From Phallusia mammillata (lineage: Eukaryota; Chordata; Ascidiacea; Phlebobranchia; Ascidiidae), in NCBI GenBank assembly GCA_003260075.1, contig QLIY01000233.1:2405-66404 (forward strand): DNA of 64,000 nt. Direction: 5' to 3'. Position 1 is the first letter of the stretch; each line of letters begins with the position of its first letter. The position numbers and the translations under genes were made by a program. Below the pieces are notes generated by a model, which saw nothing but the letters and a program-made list of their open reading frames with translations, had not been told where the DNA came from and did no database searches. Below are positions 20,657 through 33,200 of this stretch, piece by piece.

Positions 20657-22410
20657 TTAGAGAGATTGCACTGGGAATTTTTCTGCTACTTTGTCAAACA
20701 TACTTTGCATGGTTGCAGGAGGCTGGGCTCCTGCAAATCCTGGCTGCCCATTGAACACAAACATAGGAACACCTAAAAAAGTATAAACTTTTAAGTGAAT
20801 TGAAAATGCTAGTTACCCTTCATGCAAACACAACAAGTGCTAGTGTAAGTTCAAAAAAATCTCACTTAAAATTAGTGTTCTTAAGCATTGCTTTTTGTGA
20901 GTTTAAACCGTGACTTACCACTCCTTGCAATCTGGCCAGACTCGGCTGCCTTTTCTCTAACCATCTGTTGGTTGTTAGGATTAGAGACATAGTTTTTCAC
21001 CTCTGCCTCATCCATTCCAACACCAGCTGCGAGCCTAGAGACTACTTCTACATCAGGGTAATCGCCATCAGTGAAGTAACTTTTAAATAAAGCTTCCTGC
21101 AACTGTAAGTAAATGGAAGAATAAGTATGCATTATCCTGTGAAACTTATTTTTTATGTAAGCTGTACTTCAGTTGACAAAGATATATGTACAGTAATAAA
21201 AATGTGTAAAAACAGTCGACCTAACTTTCTTAGAACAAAGTAGATATAGCCTAAAATACATGTATCTGGAGTAGGTAATATATCATTTATTTACACAACA
21301 AAATTACATTGTTTTGCAACTGTCCAGTTGGGTCTTTCTGCAGAGCAAGCACCAATGCACAATGACCAACAATAGTATTTGGAAATCTTGATTGTTTGTA
21401 TGTAAAATCAATTCCAACCTCTTTTCCCACATTCTTAAGGCGGTTTGATCTATATTCAAGATTTATATTTTTGTTAAAACAAAATAATTTAATTCTTTTT
21501 AAACAGCAAAATTTCTGTAAATAGTCCCTTATCAATAGCAAAAGTATTTATATTAGTCCATTTATACAAGTTTTCAATATCAATTTTTATTGTTACACTA
21601 TCATAATCATACAAAAACTAAAAAAATCACAAATATTTACCCTCCGGAATTGGCTCCATACTGTGGAGGCTTGGGTACCCCTTCTGGGGGCATGTTGGGT
21701 CGCAAAAGGTATGGCTCCCATGTCACCTAACAAATTACTTGTGTCTGGTTAGTTAAAAATGAAAGTAGTCGATCTAAAATAGGGGAGTGCAACATACAGC
21801 CCGCAGGCCACAGTCCAGCCTGCCAAGCTATTTAGTGTGGCCCCCACCAGCACACTGATTAAGATAAAAAAATGGAGTTCATTTGAGAATTTGGCAAAAT
21901 TTTTCACTAGTTTTTGGAAAATCTCTTAAGTTGCTATACTGTATGTAACAAATATAAGCTAAATAAGCGTTGTCCAACCAGTGGATCATACAGCAGTTAC
22001 AGCAATTAGCCTACTTCACCGAATGTGACATAACAATTCCCTTTGTCTAGTAAACAATTATTTTGTTGTGAAAGCCAGTGTTGCGCTGAAACTCTGTATG
22101 TTGTAAAAAATAAATGTATTGATGCTTTGGAAGAACTTCAAATTTATTATGCACATGGAAAAAAATTATGTGGCTTGGGGTCCAAAATTGGTTATACGGC
22201 CCAATGACATAAAATGTTGCATGCCCCTGATCTAAAACATAACACAGCTGCGATTGTGGAATCATGGAACTGAGTACTGACCTTAAAATTATATTTATCT
22301 TTACATGCTGACATGGCAGATTCCAAGTTCCTTTTCCCAACCCAACACCAAGGTCACATGATGTCAGAAATGATCTTGACATGCATGTTTTTTAAAGCTG
22401 ATGATGCCAT
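20657..22410 (-). CDS. DsbA/FrnE-type thiol oxidoreductase, candidate selenoprotein (218 aa, in-frame UGA)
   Basis: Exons on the minus strand: 22410-22282, 21726-21641, 21449-21308, 21102-20919, 20772-20657 (stop TAA). All junctions are GT-AG and all phases agree, giving 218 residues, the usual size for DsbA-fold FrnE-like proteins. The N-terminal strand reads VKIISDIM, then TGA, then PWCWVGKR; FrnE homologues normally have a CPWC active site here. Exon 2 encodes WEPYLLRPNMPP, exons 3-4 the helical insert with YFTDGDYPD, and exon 5 the cis-proline loop GGVPMFVFNGQPGFAGAQ, all family hallmarks. The TGA at 22356-22354 is therefore read most naturally as selenocysteine (UPWC redox motif). Alternatives are a TGC/TGT-to-TGA sequencing error, a null allele, or initiation downstream, which would lose the first active-site residue. 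I found no convincing SECIS. Confidence 0.85.
21780..22229. mobile_element. hAT-like non-autonomous element in intron 1
   Basis: The left end TAGGGGAGTGCAACATACAG and the right end, on the other strand, CAGGGGCATGCAACAT, form imperfect inverted repeats. ATCTAAAA occurs directly at both flanks (21772-21779, 22230-22237). The element fills most of the first intron of the DsbA/FrnE gene and has no coding capacity. Confidence 0.85.
22354..22356 (-). other. in-frame TGA, candidate Sec codon (residue 19)
   Basis: The triplet lies in frame between ATG (I-M) and CCT TGG TGT (P-W-C). It replaces exactly the first cysteine of the CxxC redox motif, the position where Sec/Cys exchange is biochemically expected. 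The rest of the gene has no other premature stop. Confidence 0.7.
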
Positions 22411-25400
22411 AGAGATTTTGGGTTGTATTTAGGGTGTTTTTCAGTGACAGAAAACTTGCACTAAAAAATTCTGCAATAGTAAAAATTTATAACAATTACA
22501 AACCTATTTCACAGAAAACAACAACAACAACATAAAGTTGATATAGGTTAAAGTTTATGAAAAACTTTAGGTCATTCATCCTTTAAGCATAAACATATCA
22601 TATTGGTAAAACAGTTCACATAAGTCATAATACAACTATAAAAAATCTACAAAAACAATATTAAAAAATGAACGTTTAAATTTGCTGCAACAAAGTCATT
22701 ATTTAGTAATCTAAACTGGGTAAAAATAGAATTATGAAGATTGTTGAATCTACAAACATAAACTCCAACAGCACTGCTGGCTTATCTCATGAAACAGGAA
22801 ACTGGCAAACCTATACAAAATCATCAAAAAAACAAAAATGTGTGTTTCAATAGGTCTACGTACCATACCACTAGTTTAATACAACGCAACCGCCAAACGA
22901 ACAAAAAGCAGTTTAGTTGTAACACTTTTTACAACCTATTTACAACAATGACAGAGCAAACTTCTGCAGACCAGAACAATCGCTGCAATGACTCAGCAAT
23001 TTTATTGCAAGAGCGTCACGTACCAGTGGGTTTTATGTTACAATAGTTTTCTGTTGATAGTGAATCATTTTTTTATTCCTATTATATTGTTTTGATATAA
23101 CTTATAGTTGTTGATATCGATGCTAATTTAGTTTTCTCAAACTTTTGAACCTCAGCATTTTATTTACCTAGCTTGATCCTAAAACATTTTACAATAATGG
23201 AACTTTGCTCAAACGCGACTGTATTAACAGACAGCAATACCATATTTCTATGGCACAGTTATTTTTTTATACTTATACCATTGTTGCCAACCTACTGTCT
23301 ACGTTGTTTTGATGATACTTGTATATCGACAAATGCACGTTTTCCATAATATAAGCCAAAAGACGAATGTCTATACTTTTCACTTCGAGATAACAAAATT
23401 TATAGAAATGTTGCAATGGCAAAAGATGTACCAATTGGTATCGCGCTTTTCTATGCAGGCCCAGTCGGTTTAAAATGTGTCTTAAATAGTGTTTCGTAGT
23501 TACAAGCTTTTAAACTGACGTGAGATGACACAGCGTAATTTACTATGCTTTCATGTGGCAGCTTCCATGGGTTTTTTAAAGTTTAATCATGTGACCAGAT
23601 GAGCAACAGAATATTTGTAATGTTTTTCACGTGACAAAAGCGCAGGTTAATAAAGTAAGCTGACTCGTTGTCCGAAAACAAATGTTGTGCGAAACAAACA
23701 GTAAAACCGTCTGATGGCCATTTCCTTCGTGTTTAAGTAAACGTTTTTGTTATCATACGACCTGTTTCTGCAAAATTATTTGTTTTACTTTTGTTAATCA
23801 TATTTTCCAAATGAGGCGCTTTTTGCAAAATGTCTCACGCTGTACTTACGATCTTTTTCGCATTTTTATCCAAACACCGCATTTTAAGTCCTAAAAACTC
23901 CCTAAAAGAGGTTTTCAACCAAATTTAGTATCCGATGCGCTGTAGCTATAAGCCCCTATAAACATATTACATTTTGGTCATCATTTTTTACAAAATTACG
24001 TAAGAAACATTATACAATTTTCGTGTTGGCAAATCGTTGAAAATAGCTTTATGCGTTTCGTATTACATGCAAAAATAGATTTTTATTGCCGGAAATTTGT
24101 CTAACTTTTCCATTTCCATATTTGGACTCATGTTTTCGCTGGATCTATTGCTTTCACATTTTATACAGTGCAAGGAAATCCCCTGGTTTTCATGTCATAA
24201 AATTACTGTAAACATGTTTTCTCGCATAACAACGGTTGTATCATAACAACTTCTCTCATAACAACTTTTCGCATAACAACGGTTGTAACGGTTGATTTAG
24301 AAACTATTATTGAACTTATAGGCATGCACGTAGAAAAAAATATGCACAATAGTTTGTTTTTTGGCAAACTGCGACTATAACGGCGGTATTTTAGTGTTGC
24401 AAAAATTTGGCCAAAACGGACATATACAATGTATGATAGAATTAAATGTTGAAATGTTTGCAATCGATCAATTAATGGCATTTGCCCAAAATTTCGTTTT
24501 TTTTTCAACAAAATGCAGGCCACGTTTTGCAACATAGGCTATTTTATGTACTCTGCGGCTTGTGTTATTTAAAGTTCTTTCAGGTTTGCCCAGCAGATTA
24601 CGTCAAATATTTGGGTTCGTTTGGAAACTTTTGAGGCGGCTTCACTGCATCAAATAGAAACTTATGTATAACCTGACTGAATTTTCTTCTCGGAAATTCC
24701 AATAAAGTCACATCAATTAAAACAAAATCAATGTCGAATTCTGAAGCCACAAGCTAATTAACTGGCACGTTTACCCTTTTATAGAACAATAATTTTCATC
24801 AAATTAATTTGTTTAAGAAACTTGCAAAACAGAAACGTTTCTGACCCTATTGACCTTTAATTGCAAAATGCAGAATGTCAAAATCAGAAACAGACTCATT
24901 TTAGAGCATATCAAATATGCATGAAATTTAAACTCTTAGTTTTTGTATTGTAATTGAAACATTGCTTTGAGAAGTCCAAAACTTGACTTGGCTTGTCGTG
25001 TTACGCATTTTTTCGAACATAACCTCTGGTCTTCTGACGTGGAGAGCATATGATTAAACACAAGCCGGAATCAAACAAAGTTACATGTAATCAGCTTAAC
25101 CGCGTCTTTAATCTTTAATAACATGTCCTTACTTGTAGGCTACGTGTCTAATCGCGAAAAACAATTACGCTGTTTAGATGCTGTATTCACCAATATAATC
25201 CTAACGTCGCTGGTTGTTCTCGAATAGTTTTTTTTTGTATTTTTCCACTAATTAGTCTATAGATTTAAATAAATTTCCAACTTTGGTTTTCAGCGAAATT
25301 ACCACCATAACAAGAGTGTGATTGTATGTTATGTCAACGTTGGTTTATGACAGAAAACATTCCAAAACATAATACTTACTTTTTGCATTGACAATTTTTC

Positions 25401-27299
25401 GAATACTAAAAATATATGTTACTTAACATTTTGCAATGCAGCAAGTTTTAAAGTAATAAGTGAAAAACACTGCTATACTACTACCGTTGTGAACGCAGAA
25501 ACATTTACAAATCCCTTTAGAGCTTTTTTCGCAGTGATTATGGTCGTAGGCCCCATGTGACGCAACCATGGGAAGTCACAGCTCATATAGCCGCTTAATT
25601 AGCGCCACATCAAATATAGGGGAACATAAGTGCTCTGGCTCGGGACAACGCATCAGGTCGAATTGGTAATTGTAGTTGTACTACGGGAAAGACGGAGACG
25701 AAAGTTTGCTTAAAAACGATGTTTCGAAAAAATCGTTGCCTTGGTCTGACAAGGTCAAAAGCATTACAATTTAAAACAGTTGCATTTTTTTCTATGTTTA
25801 AAACCATTGAAACTACAAAAAAGTAAGTTAGTTGAAGGAATAAACTGATTTCGTCTTAATTCAAACTATATTTGTAGACTATACTCATTGTTTTATGTGG
25901 TATTGACTCAAAACGTAATAGCACTCAAAATGCTGGAAAGCTATATTGTTTTAAACGGTGCTTTGTCCCCCGAAAAAAAAACTTTATGAAAAGTCAGACA
26001 TGTGCCAAAGTTTATATAAGAAATAACAAAATTACCATATTTTATTTGGCCAGGATGCGGCTAAGTTTAAAATGGAAATATGTCGAGACGATTGTTTATA
26101 ATACAGTGGTCAGTATGCAAATGTATCTAATTAGCGCAGTCATTTTGTAATGTAGATGCTCGGTCATGGGTTCGTGGTGATCCCAGACTATTATAAGACT
26201 AGCTGGGGTCGTATAAAACCACGTGCGGTTGTTAGCGTAACGTTTATTTTGGCCAGAAAACGCGATTTAGGTTTGAATATTGGACAAGCTTATTGTCCTT
26301 TGCCGTTTCATGAAGGTTTATTGTTTAATTGGGAAACTAGTATATGTAATATTATGAAATATATAATATTTCTTTACCAGTCATTTACGAACATAAAAAA
26401 ATAAAGTTGATGAAGAAAAGACTTTTTGCGCGACTGTCAATAGCGATAAGGCTGTGGAGCTCTGGTTTCAACATCTAACGATATATATCAAAAATCTAAA
26501 GTGCAAATCAAAAATTAATTGCGCTTAAAAAGTTGGCTTGCGGTTTCAAAAATCGGCTATCGGAAATACCCCCTTGTTAAAAATCCAATTTCGTGGCTAT
26601 AATTATTCCGTAGCACGTAAACTTCGTATGTTATGAGCGACATTTTTTCATTTAAATTGTTAAAATATCAATTTCGTGGTTATAAGTATTACGTATCACG
26701 TAAACTTTGTGTGTTATACGACAGTTTTTTTTAATTTAAATGCTGCATCATTACCGGTTTAAACCCTCTCAATCCCCATGCAGTTCATACAAGGCAACTA
26801 GCCAATTAGCCAGAGGCTCTAAGTTTTTGCTATAACCCTTGGACGAGGTAGACTGGCAATTAGTTCATGTGTTGGCGTATTGACGACTCGACCTTCGTGT
26901 AAGCCGATTGCTGTTATGTAAACAGGTAGAACAAGGATTTAACTGCTACGGAACGAAAGGTTATTTTTAAAATATAAAGCTCTGGTCGTAAGATAGTTCA
27001 CCCGAAATCAGGAAGCTTGGCTAACTCTTCTTTCCGAAAACTTCTGTAAAAAGGGTAAGTATATAGCTATCTATAAATTATCCGTTTAAACAAAAAACGA
27101 AAACCTTGGTAAATTAGTGTGTGTCTAAAAAGTATTTAATATAAATCGTATTTTCTCTAAAAAATAAGGATGAAATCAAACATAAAAATTATATCTTTTA
27201 TTTGCAATGCAAAACAACTCTATTCATTTTGACAGGAGCCTCGATATTTTGCGCCAATAGCGAAGTAGTCATACAAATTGCAACGAAGTTTCACACGAA
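22411..27299. other. long intergenic stretch
   Basis: This is the shared upstream region of the minus-strand oxidoreductase gene and the plus-strand trefoil/TSP1/VWA gene. CATAACAAC words recur at 24227-24290. Two imperfect copies of a ~82-bp unit lie at about 26575-26740 (both contain CAATTTCGTGG and CACGTAAACT). Scattered open frames look random in composition. No exon was recognised. Confidence 0.5.
26575..26740. repeat. imperfect two-copy tandem repeat (~82 bp)
   Basis: Both units share CAATTTCGTGG(C/T)TATAA, CGTA(G/T)CACGTAAACTT and a TGTTAT followed by a T-rich tail, with roughly 80% identity by eye. Confidence 0.6.
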
Positions 27300-30200
27300 A
27301 TGCGACTTTGGATACTTCTCACTCTGTTGTTATGTGTTCGTGGACAGTTAATAACCAGAGGTGGGTTTATTAGCCCGCAGACAAATGCGTTCCGGCATTT
27401 ACAAACACAAAACACGTTATCGCTAACAAAGTGACCGGTTGTATTTTGTCTGACAAACGTTTATAACGTAATAAACATTCTCCTTCTCCACGTGCTTTAA
27501 GCGAATGTAAATGTTAACTTGTGCCGGCAAAATGTCAAAGGCTGTTCTTTCCCAACTGAGTTATTTATAGTAAATATTCAGTTTTGCAAAATAAATTTAA
27601 ACATGCACAAACATATGAGATGTAACTTTAAACCTTTTGTTTTTTGAGATGTCTTTTGGAAGATTGAAACTAATTTGAAACAATTTTCAATATCTTTACG
27701 ATTTAAAACAAATAAATAGAATTAAAACGAAGAATAAAATTGGTGTGTTTTAATCGTAAATAGTCGTATATACATGCACATAAATTCGATGGCGCACAAC
27801 TTGAAGCTGATTTAAATCAACATATTGTGCAATCAACTATAGCAGTGCACAAAAAATTCGCATTAACCCAAATAAGGACGATAAGGTTATGCGTGAACTT
27901 TTTTTTCAGGACTAATCTCGCCCAGCAACAGAAAAAAATCAGGTATGTTTCTTAGCTTATGGATGTGGGAGAAACACTTTTCTTGTATTTCCTACACACA
28001 AAGTTCAAAAATAGATAAACGAAGCCAATAAATGTCTTGGAAAAATCCTTGTTACCAACCCGCTTTAGGAGTGCGAATCAAGTTAATAATAGTAATGGTC
28101 AGTTACGCGACGAAGGGGGAATTCCCTCATAGTGCACCAATTAATTCACACGCGACTTTTCTCTTTGAATCCGACTTCCCTGCGCCTCGTGACGGCAATT
28201 AAATACGCACGCCTTTACTGTGGGAACATTTGGGGACCCGCTTGTCTGTGACGACATAGAGTATGCAATGTTAATTGGCACGAAACTATAATGGGGACTT
28301 TGTGGGTTGCACTAACAATTTTGATTTATTCTTTTAGGATATTGTTTTTAAAAATAACACACTTTTAGAAGTATAATGTAGAAATTGCAGCTGTCAGCGT
28401 AGGCAAATTTGTATCCTCTTAGTTCTACCTATAAGAATAATCACCAACTTTGGGGCCTTTTTTAATATATGCTTTCAGCATGTGTAATAAACAAGTTTGG
28501 TGTTTTTGCCTTCTAAAGTTCGTTTGGTTGGTTCCACCTGGCACCGAACTAAAACTGACACTTTAGCGTCACAACCATGAGAATCCTAACATTCGACGCC
28601 AAATTTAAACCGTGATCCGCCTACATAACTAAGTACTGGCGCCATTCACCAATTGTGTTCATTGATTGCCGGCCAAATTTTAGCCCTGCCCGGCTACATA
28701 GGCCACCTACTGATTAGCTAATAGTTATCAGTGGCTGTCTGGCGACCAATTAACAACAATTTAGCCACATTAAAGCAACTGATGCGTAACTTCGTGACAC
28801 CGGGGCTACATTTTGTTTGTAAGCATGTGGTTTTATAGCCATAGAACACGAGACAAATTACATGTGGCGTTTCACAAATTGTAGCTAGATTTGCATTTTA
28901 TTACCCTGGCACAAACTGTGTCAAAAAATGACAATTTCTTTAAAAACGGTTGCTAACGTAATGTTGTAGTTGTAGTAATTTCAAACATTTTGGCAAACCT
29001 CCTGTCGCAACATTTAAACAGCATTAGCTAGTGATTAAAACGTTCAGTATACTTTTCAAAAAAATGTTCAAAAATGTGTTCTGTTTTAATGTCACGTGAT
29101 TTGATTCCAGCTGATGACTGCAAATGCTGGATCACGTGGTACTACAGAAGTGCATGTTCCCAAGGAAAAGACCTACGAGAAAATTCGTGCATAGACGCTG
29201 GATGCTGTTACTATGACGACCCACTGCATTATCAGGCTCCAAGGTGCTACCAACGTACAGGTGCGATTTCATAGATTTCTTTTCTCGTCTTCGCTCAACT
29301 TAGTTGCTATTTGCGATGTGCACAAACCCACAGCGTTGGGCAATAAGTCTTCGCGTTCAAGTCTTTTAGTTTACAAGCAACTGATGTCTTGGTGATTTCG
29401 GTGTTGATTTATGACTGTATTAGCCGCTGTGTAAAGTTTCCTTTGACACAAGTAAACCACTGCAAATTCCTCTTTGCAAAAATTCCTATTTTTCGTTTAG
29501 GATATATTACGCATGTAGAAAAACTTTAAATCATAAAAAAAACTCCAAAAAGTTTATAATTATAATTTCCAAAAAGTTAGACTTAAATTGACTCTGGTTT
29601 GTGTCCAACACTACAAACCCACAAACCTTGAAAACAAAAGTCTTTCTTTTCCGATTTAGGGACGTGCCCTCCACAGGAATGCCGAGTAAAACCAGATGAG
29701 CGAGAAGAATGCAGGATTCCAAATCGTCTTTTTATTCCTCGTCACTTGTGTCAGAATAATGGATGTTGTTTTGATCAATTTGCTAAGCCCAACTGTTACA
29801 AAGCTAAAGCTGGTAAGTTTAAAAACGTTGTCCAAGTTGTGTTTTTAGGTCCCTATCAATTCATCACTTCGGTCGCTACAATGTCTCGTCAAGCATATTG
29901 GGTCAAAACCTGTTTTATGCAAATAATAGTTGATATGCACAGTAATGCTTTGGAAGGTTACTCCAATTCCATTTTGTAGTTGTCAAAGGCTGCATCAAGA
30001 TAAAAATTACTAAAATAGCATTTTTTGTAAAGCGTATGTACCTGCCCCATACAAACCGCAAACTCATCCGTACTTTGCAAAACTGGATGATCGAAACAAA
30101 CCTCACCTTTTCCAAAAAATTGAACGACTTGGCCCGTTCCGCTTCGTAAGCTCGTGCTATGTGAGCCGGAACCGTTGCGGCAAAGTTGGTGTAACAAGGT

Positions 30201-33200
30201 ATGGATATTCATTTCCATGTTTTTTTCATTTCCTGCTTGACAACAAAAGACACGTTTTTAATTACTTGATACAGTACAACTTTTTGTTTGTCTATAACAT
30301 TTATACTAAAAAATCAATAAAGATGTAACCAAATCTGGTTTTAAATTTGGTTGTACAAACTTAAATAGTGGATTTGCTTAATATCTGTTTGCTGCGAACC
30401 TAAAATGTATTTTTTACTATTTTTAGATCACAGTGTGTTCGTTTCGGTTGTTGCTGGCAACCGAACCGGAATTTTGGAGTACAAGAGGCCGAATGTTTTC
30501 GCTCTGTTCGCTTTTGGCTCAACTATCCTGGTACTTTTATCACCAGTTAGTTTCTTTTCGTTTCTATTTTGCGTTGACAGTTTATGGATCTGTAAAACAC
30601 GGTTATTATTTTTTGGAACAGATTTGCTTTTTTAGTTACTTGTTTTTACTATTGAAGGAAATGTCACATTTTGAAATCCCTTTTTATTTATTTTAGCGAC
30701 AGCAAATCCAACATTATTCAGTAACTTGTCGCGTTACAATGTTAATTAAAAAATGACAAAAATAGAAACACTGTTGAAAACCACTCGACCAGACTCCTAT
30801 AACTTTACCTTTTCGTTTAAATTTTCGTTACTGTCGTTTTCATAAAAGCTTTTTGCACCATTGCAAAAATTTTGCACCATTGCAGCGTAATTTAAGTCAA
30901 ACTCAAAATTTTAATCAAATTTTCGTATTTCACGAGTTATTTAGGGAACTTCATTTTTTTATTTACTACATTTTATTTCTTTTTTGACCTAATTTTCTAA
31001 TTTTGTTTCTTGCATCTAAAGTTTTGTTCCCAGTTCAAATATTTTAAACTGCTTGCAAAGTTCCCTAATTAACTCGTGCATTGCTATTTCAGTGGACGGA
31101 GCTTCATGGGCAGATTGGAGTCAATGGTCTCAATGTGGGGGAAGTCCCTGTTTTAGCGGGACTCAAACCAGGACGAGGTCATGCACCAACGATTATCTGC
31201 CACACATGAAGTAAGAACCCGAAATGATTAAGCAAAACCAAAATTTTCCAATCTTTTCCATAATAATGTTGTTTCAGATGCAGTGGTCCGACCTCAGAGA
31301 CCCGCATGTGCACAGTATCTTGTCCGGGCGCCGATTGGGGCCCATTCGTGCCAGGCGCGTGTGTCAGTGCTGATCCAGTGTGCTTTATTGGCAGCACTGT
31401 TGAAACCAGAGTTTGCTTGTTGAGTGGAGTGCCAGTCCCAAGTAGTAATTGCATCGGAGAATCGATAAGGGTAAAGTTTGATCACATTCTGAAATACTCT
31501 ATCTCACGATTATTTACATTTAATTTTGATTTTACTTTTGTATTTCGATTTAATTTATTTTGTAAATTAGTTCCTGATTTTCATTACATATTAAGTCTTC
31601 AGAAATGAGTTTTAACACTTCGTGTGTGTTTTGTTTTCTGAAAAAAATGTCGAATCAATCGAATATTTTAGTTTCCATGGATATTAAAATGGAAAATATT
31701 AACATGATTTTGTAAATTTGAATCAACCATGTACGAATTTCCTTTCAAAATAAAAATAAAAACGTATACAACAACTTTCCGTATTTTTTCTAAAGACTGC
31801 AAAGTGTAACACACACCTGTGTGAGTCGTACGGACCCTTTACCCCCGGTACTTGTTCAAGAACATGTGGTGGAGGAACAATTACGTCGACAAGACAATGT
31901 TTGAGTCCTGTGACGTCATCGCCACCTTGGTCGTGCTTGTCGAAGCAAGAATCGTGCAACGAGCAAGCTTGTCCACGTACGTTTCGTATTTTAGCCATTT
32001 TCTAAACAAACTGTAGTTATATTACATTGTCAAATTGTTCTTTTCATTTCGGGATAAGTTTGTTGTTGTTTTTTGTTCTTGTATTCCATATTTCTAGTTC
32101 TCCAATTAGAATACTAATTAGGACACACCCATGTGAATGCAGCCATGTTGGCCCGGATGTAGCCCGATAAAACCTTTAGGCTTGGGGTTCGAATTGAATG
32201 CATTATCTGGATATAATAATGTTGGTAGCGCAGCTGATAAATTTGAAAGCTAGTTTCATGGTGCTAATAATATTACTCAGGATTATCGCAATGGACGACA
32301 TGGTCGCAGTGCGTGGGAGAGCAGTGTTCCACGGGGCAGCAAACCAGAAGTAGGATTTGCCTTGAAGCAAGGTAATTGTATAAAAGTAATACCTGTGCCT
32401 CCATGGGATGATAAACTAATATATGCGTTTTAATTGCTGAATATTTGTAGTTTTTTTAAGGCCGGTCCACACAAAAAATTCAGTTTCAAAAACGGTCATT
32501 TGTGCGAAAAAGATTGTCGACCCCTGCTGTAGTGTAACCACTTTTTTTCTTTTCTATTGATTTCATGAGAAAACGCTGAAACTTAAAATAGAAGTTTTTA
32601 GTGGTTGCAGTGAATCGTTGATGGAAACCCAGCAATGCTCGACATCTTGTGGTGCTGAGTGGGGAGAGTGGAGTCAAGGGTCATGTGTCAGTGCTGAGCC
32701 TCAATGCTTAGCAGGAACTCGCACGAATACGAGAGTTTGTATGGTTGGTGGCGCGATTGTTCCTGATAGCAACTGTGTTGGATCAAGTACAGAGGTATGT
32801 ATAGTAAAATGTGAACCAAATACATGTTTTTTAAATTTCATGCTAAAAGGGCCACGATTTGATGGTATCAGGTCTTTAAAATAAACCGAAACATCAAAGC
32901 TTATGTTGAGCCAATCACAAATTGTATGATTAGTTTACTTAATTTACTTACATATCCAGTAAGTCAATTACTTAACTTGGCGTGATTTGCACGATACAAC
33001 AAAAATATTAAATAACTTACAATTTTAACTTTTAGACGGTGCCGTGCAACACACATTTGTGTTCAAGTTTTTCTGCATACACACCCGGAACTTGTTCTCA
33101 GTCGTGTGGTGGGGGAAGCATCCTCTTAACTCGAGTTTGTTTGGACACTTCCACAGTTTCTTCACAGTCTTGCCTTGAAAAAAGTGTAGTTTGCAACATA

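Noticed and set aside
21287-21541. Continuous minus-strand frame running beyond exon 3 of the oxidoreductase
   Set aside because: The family match starts only after the ATAG acceptor at 21450; the upstream part is intron.
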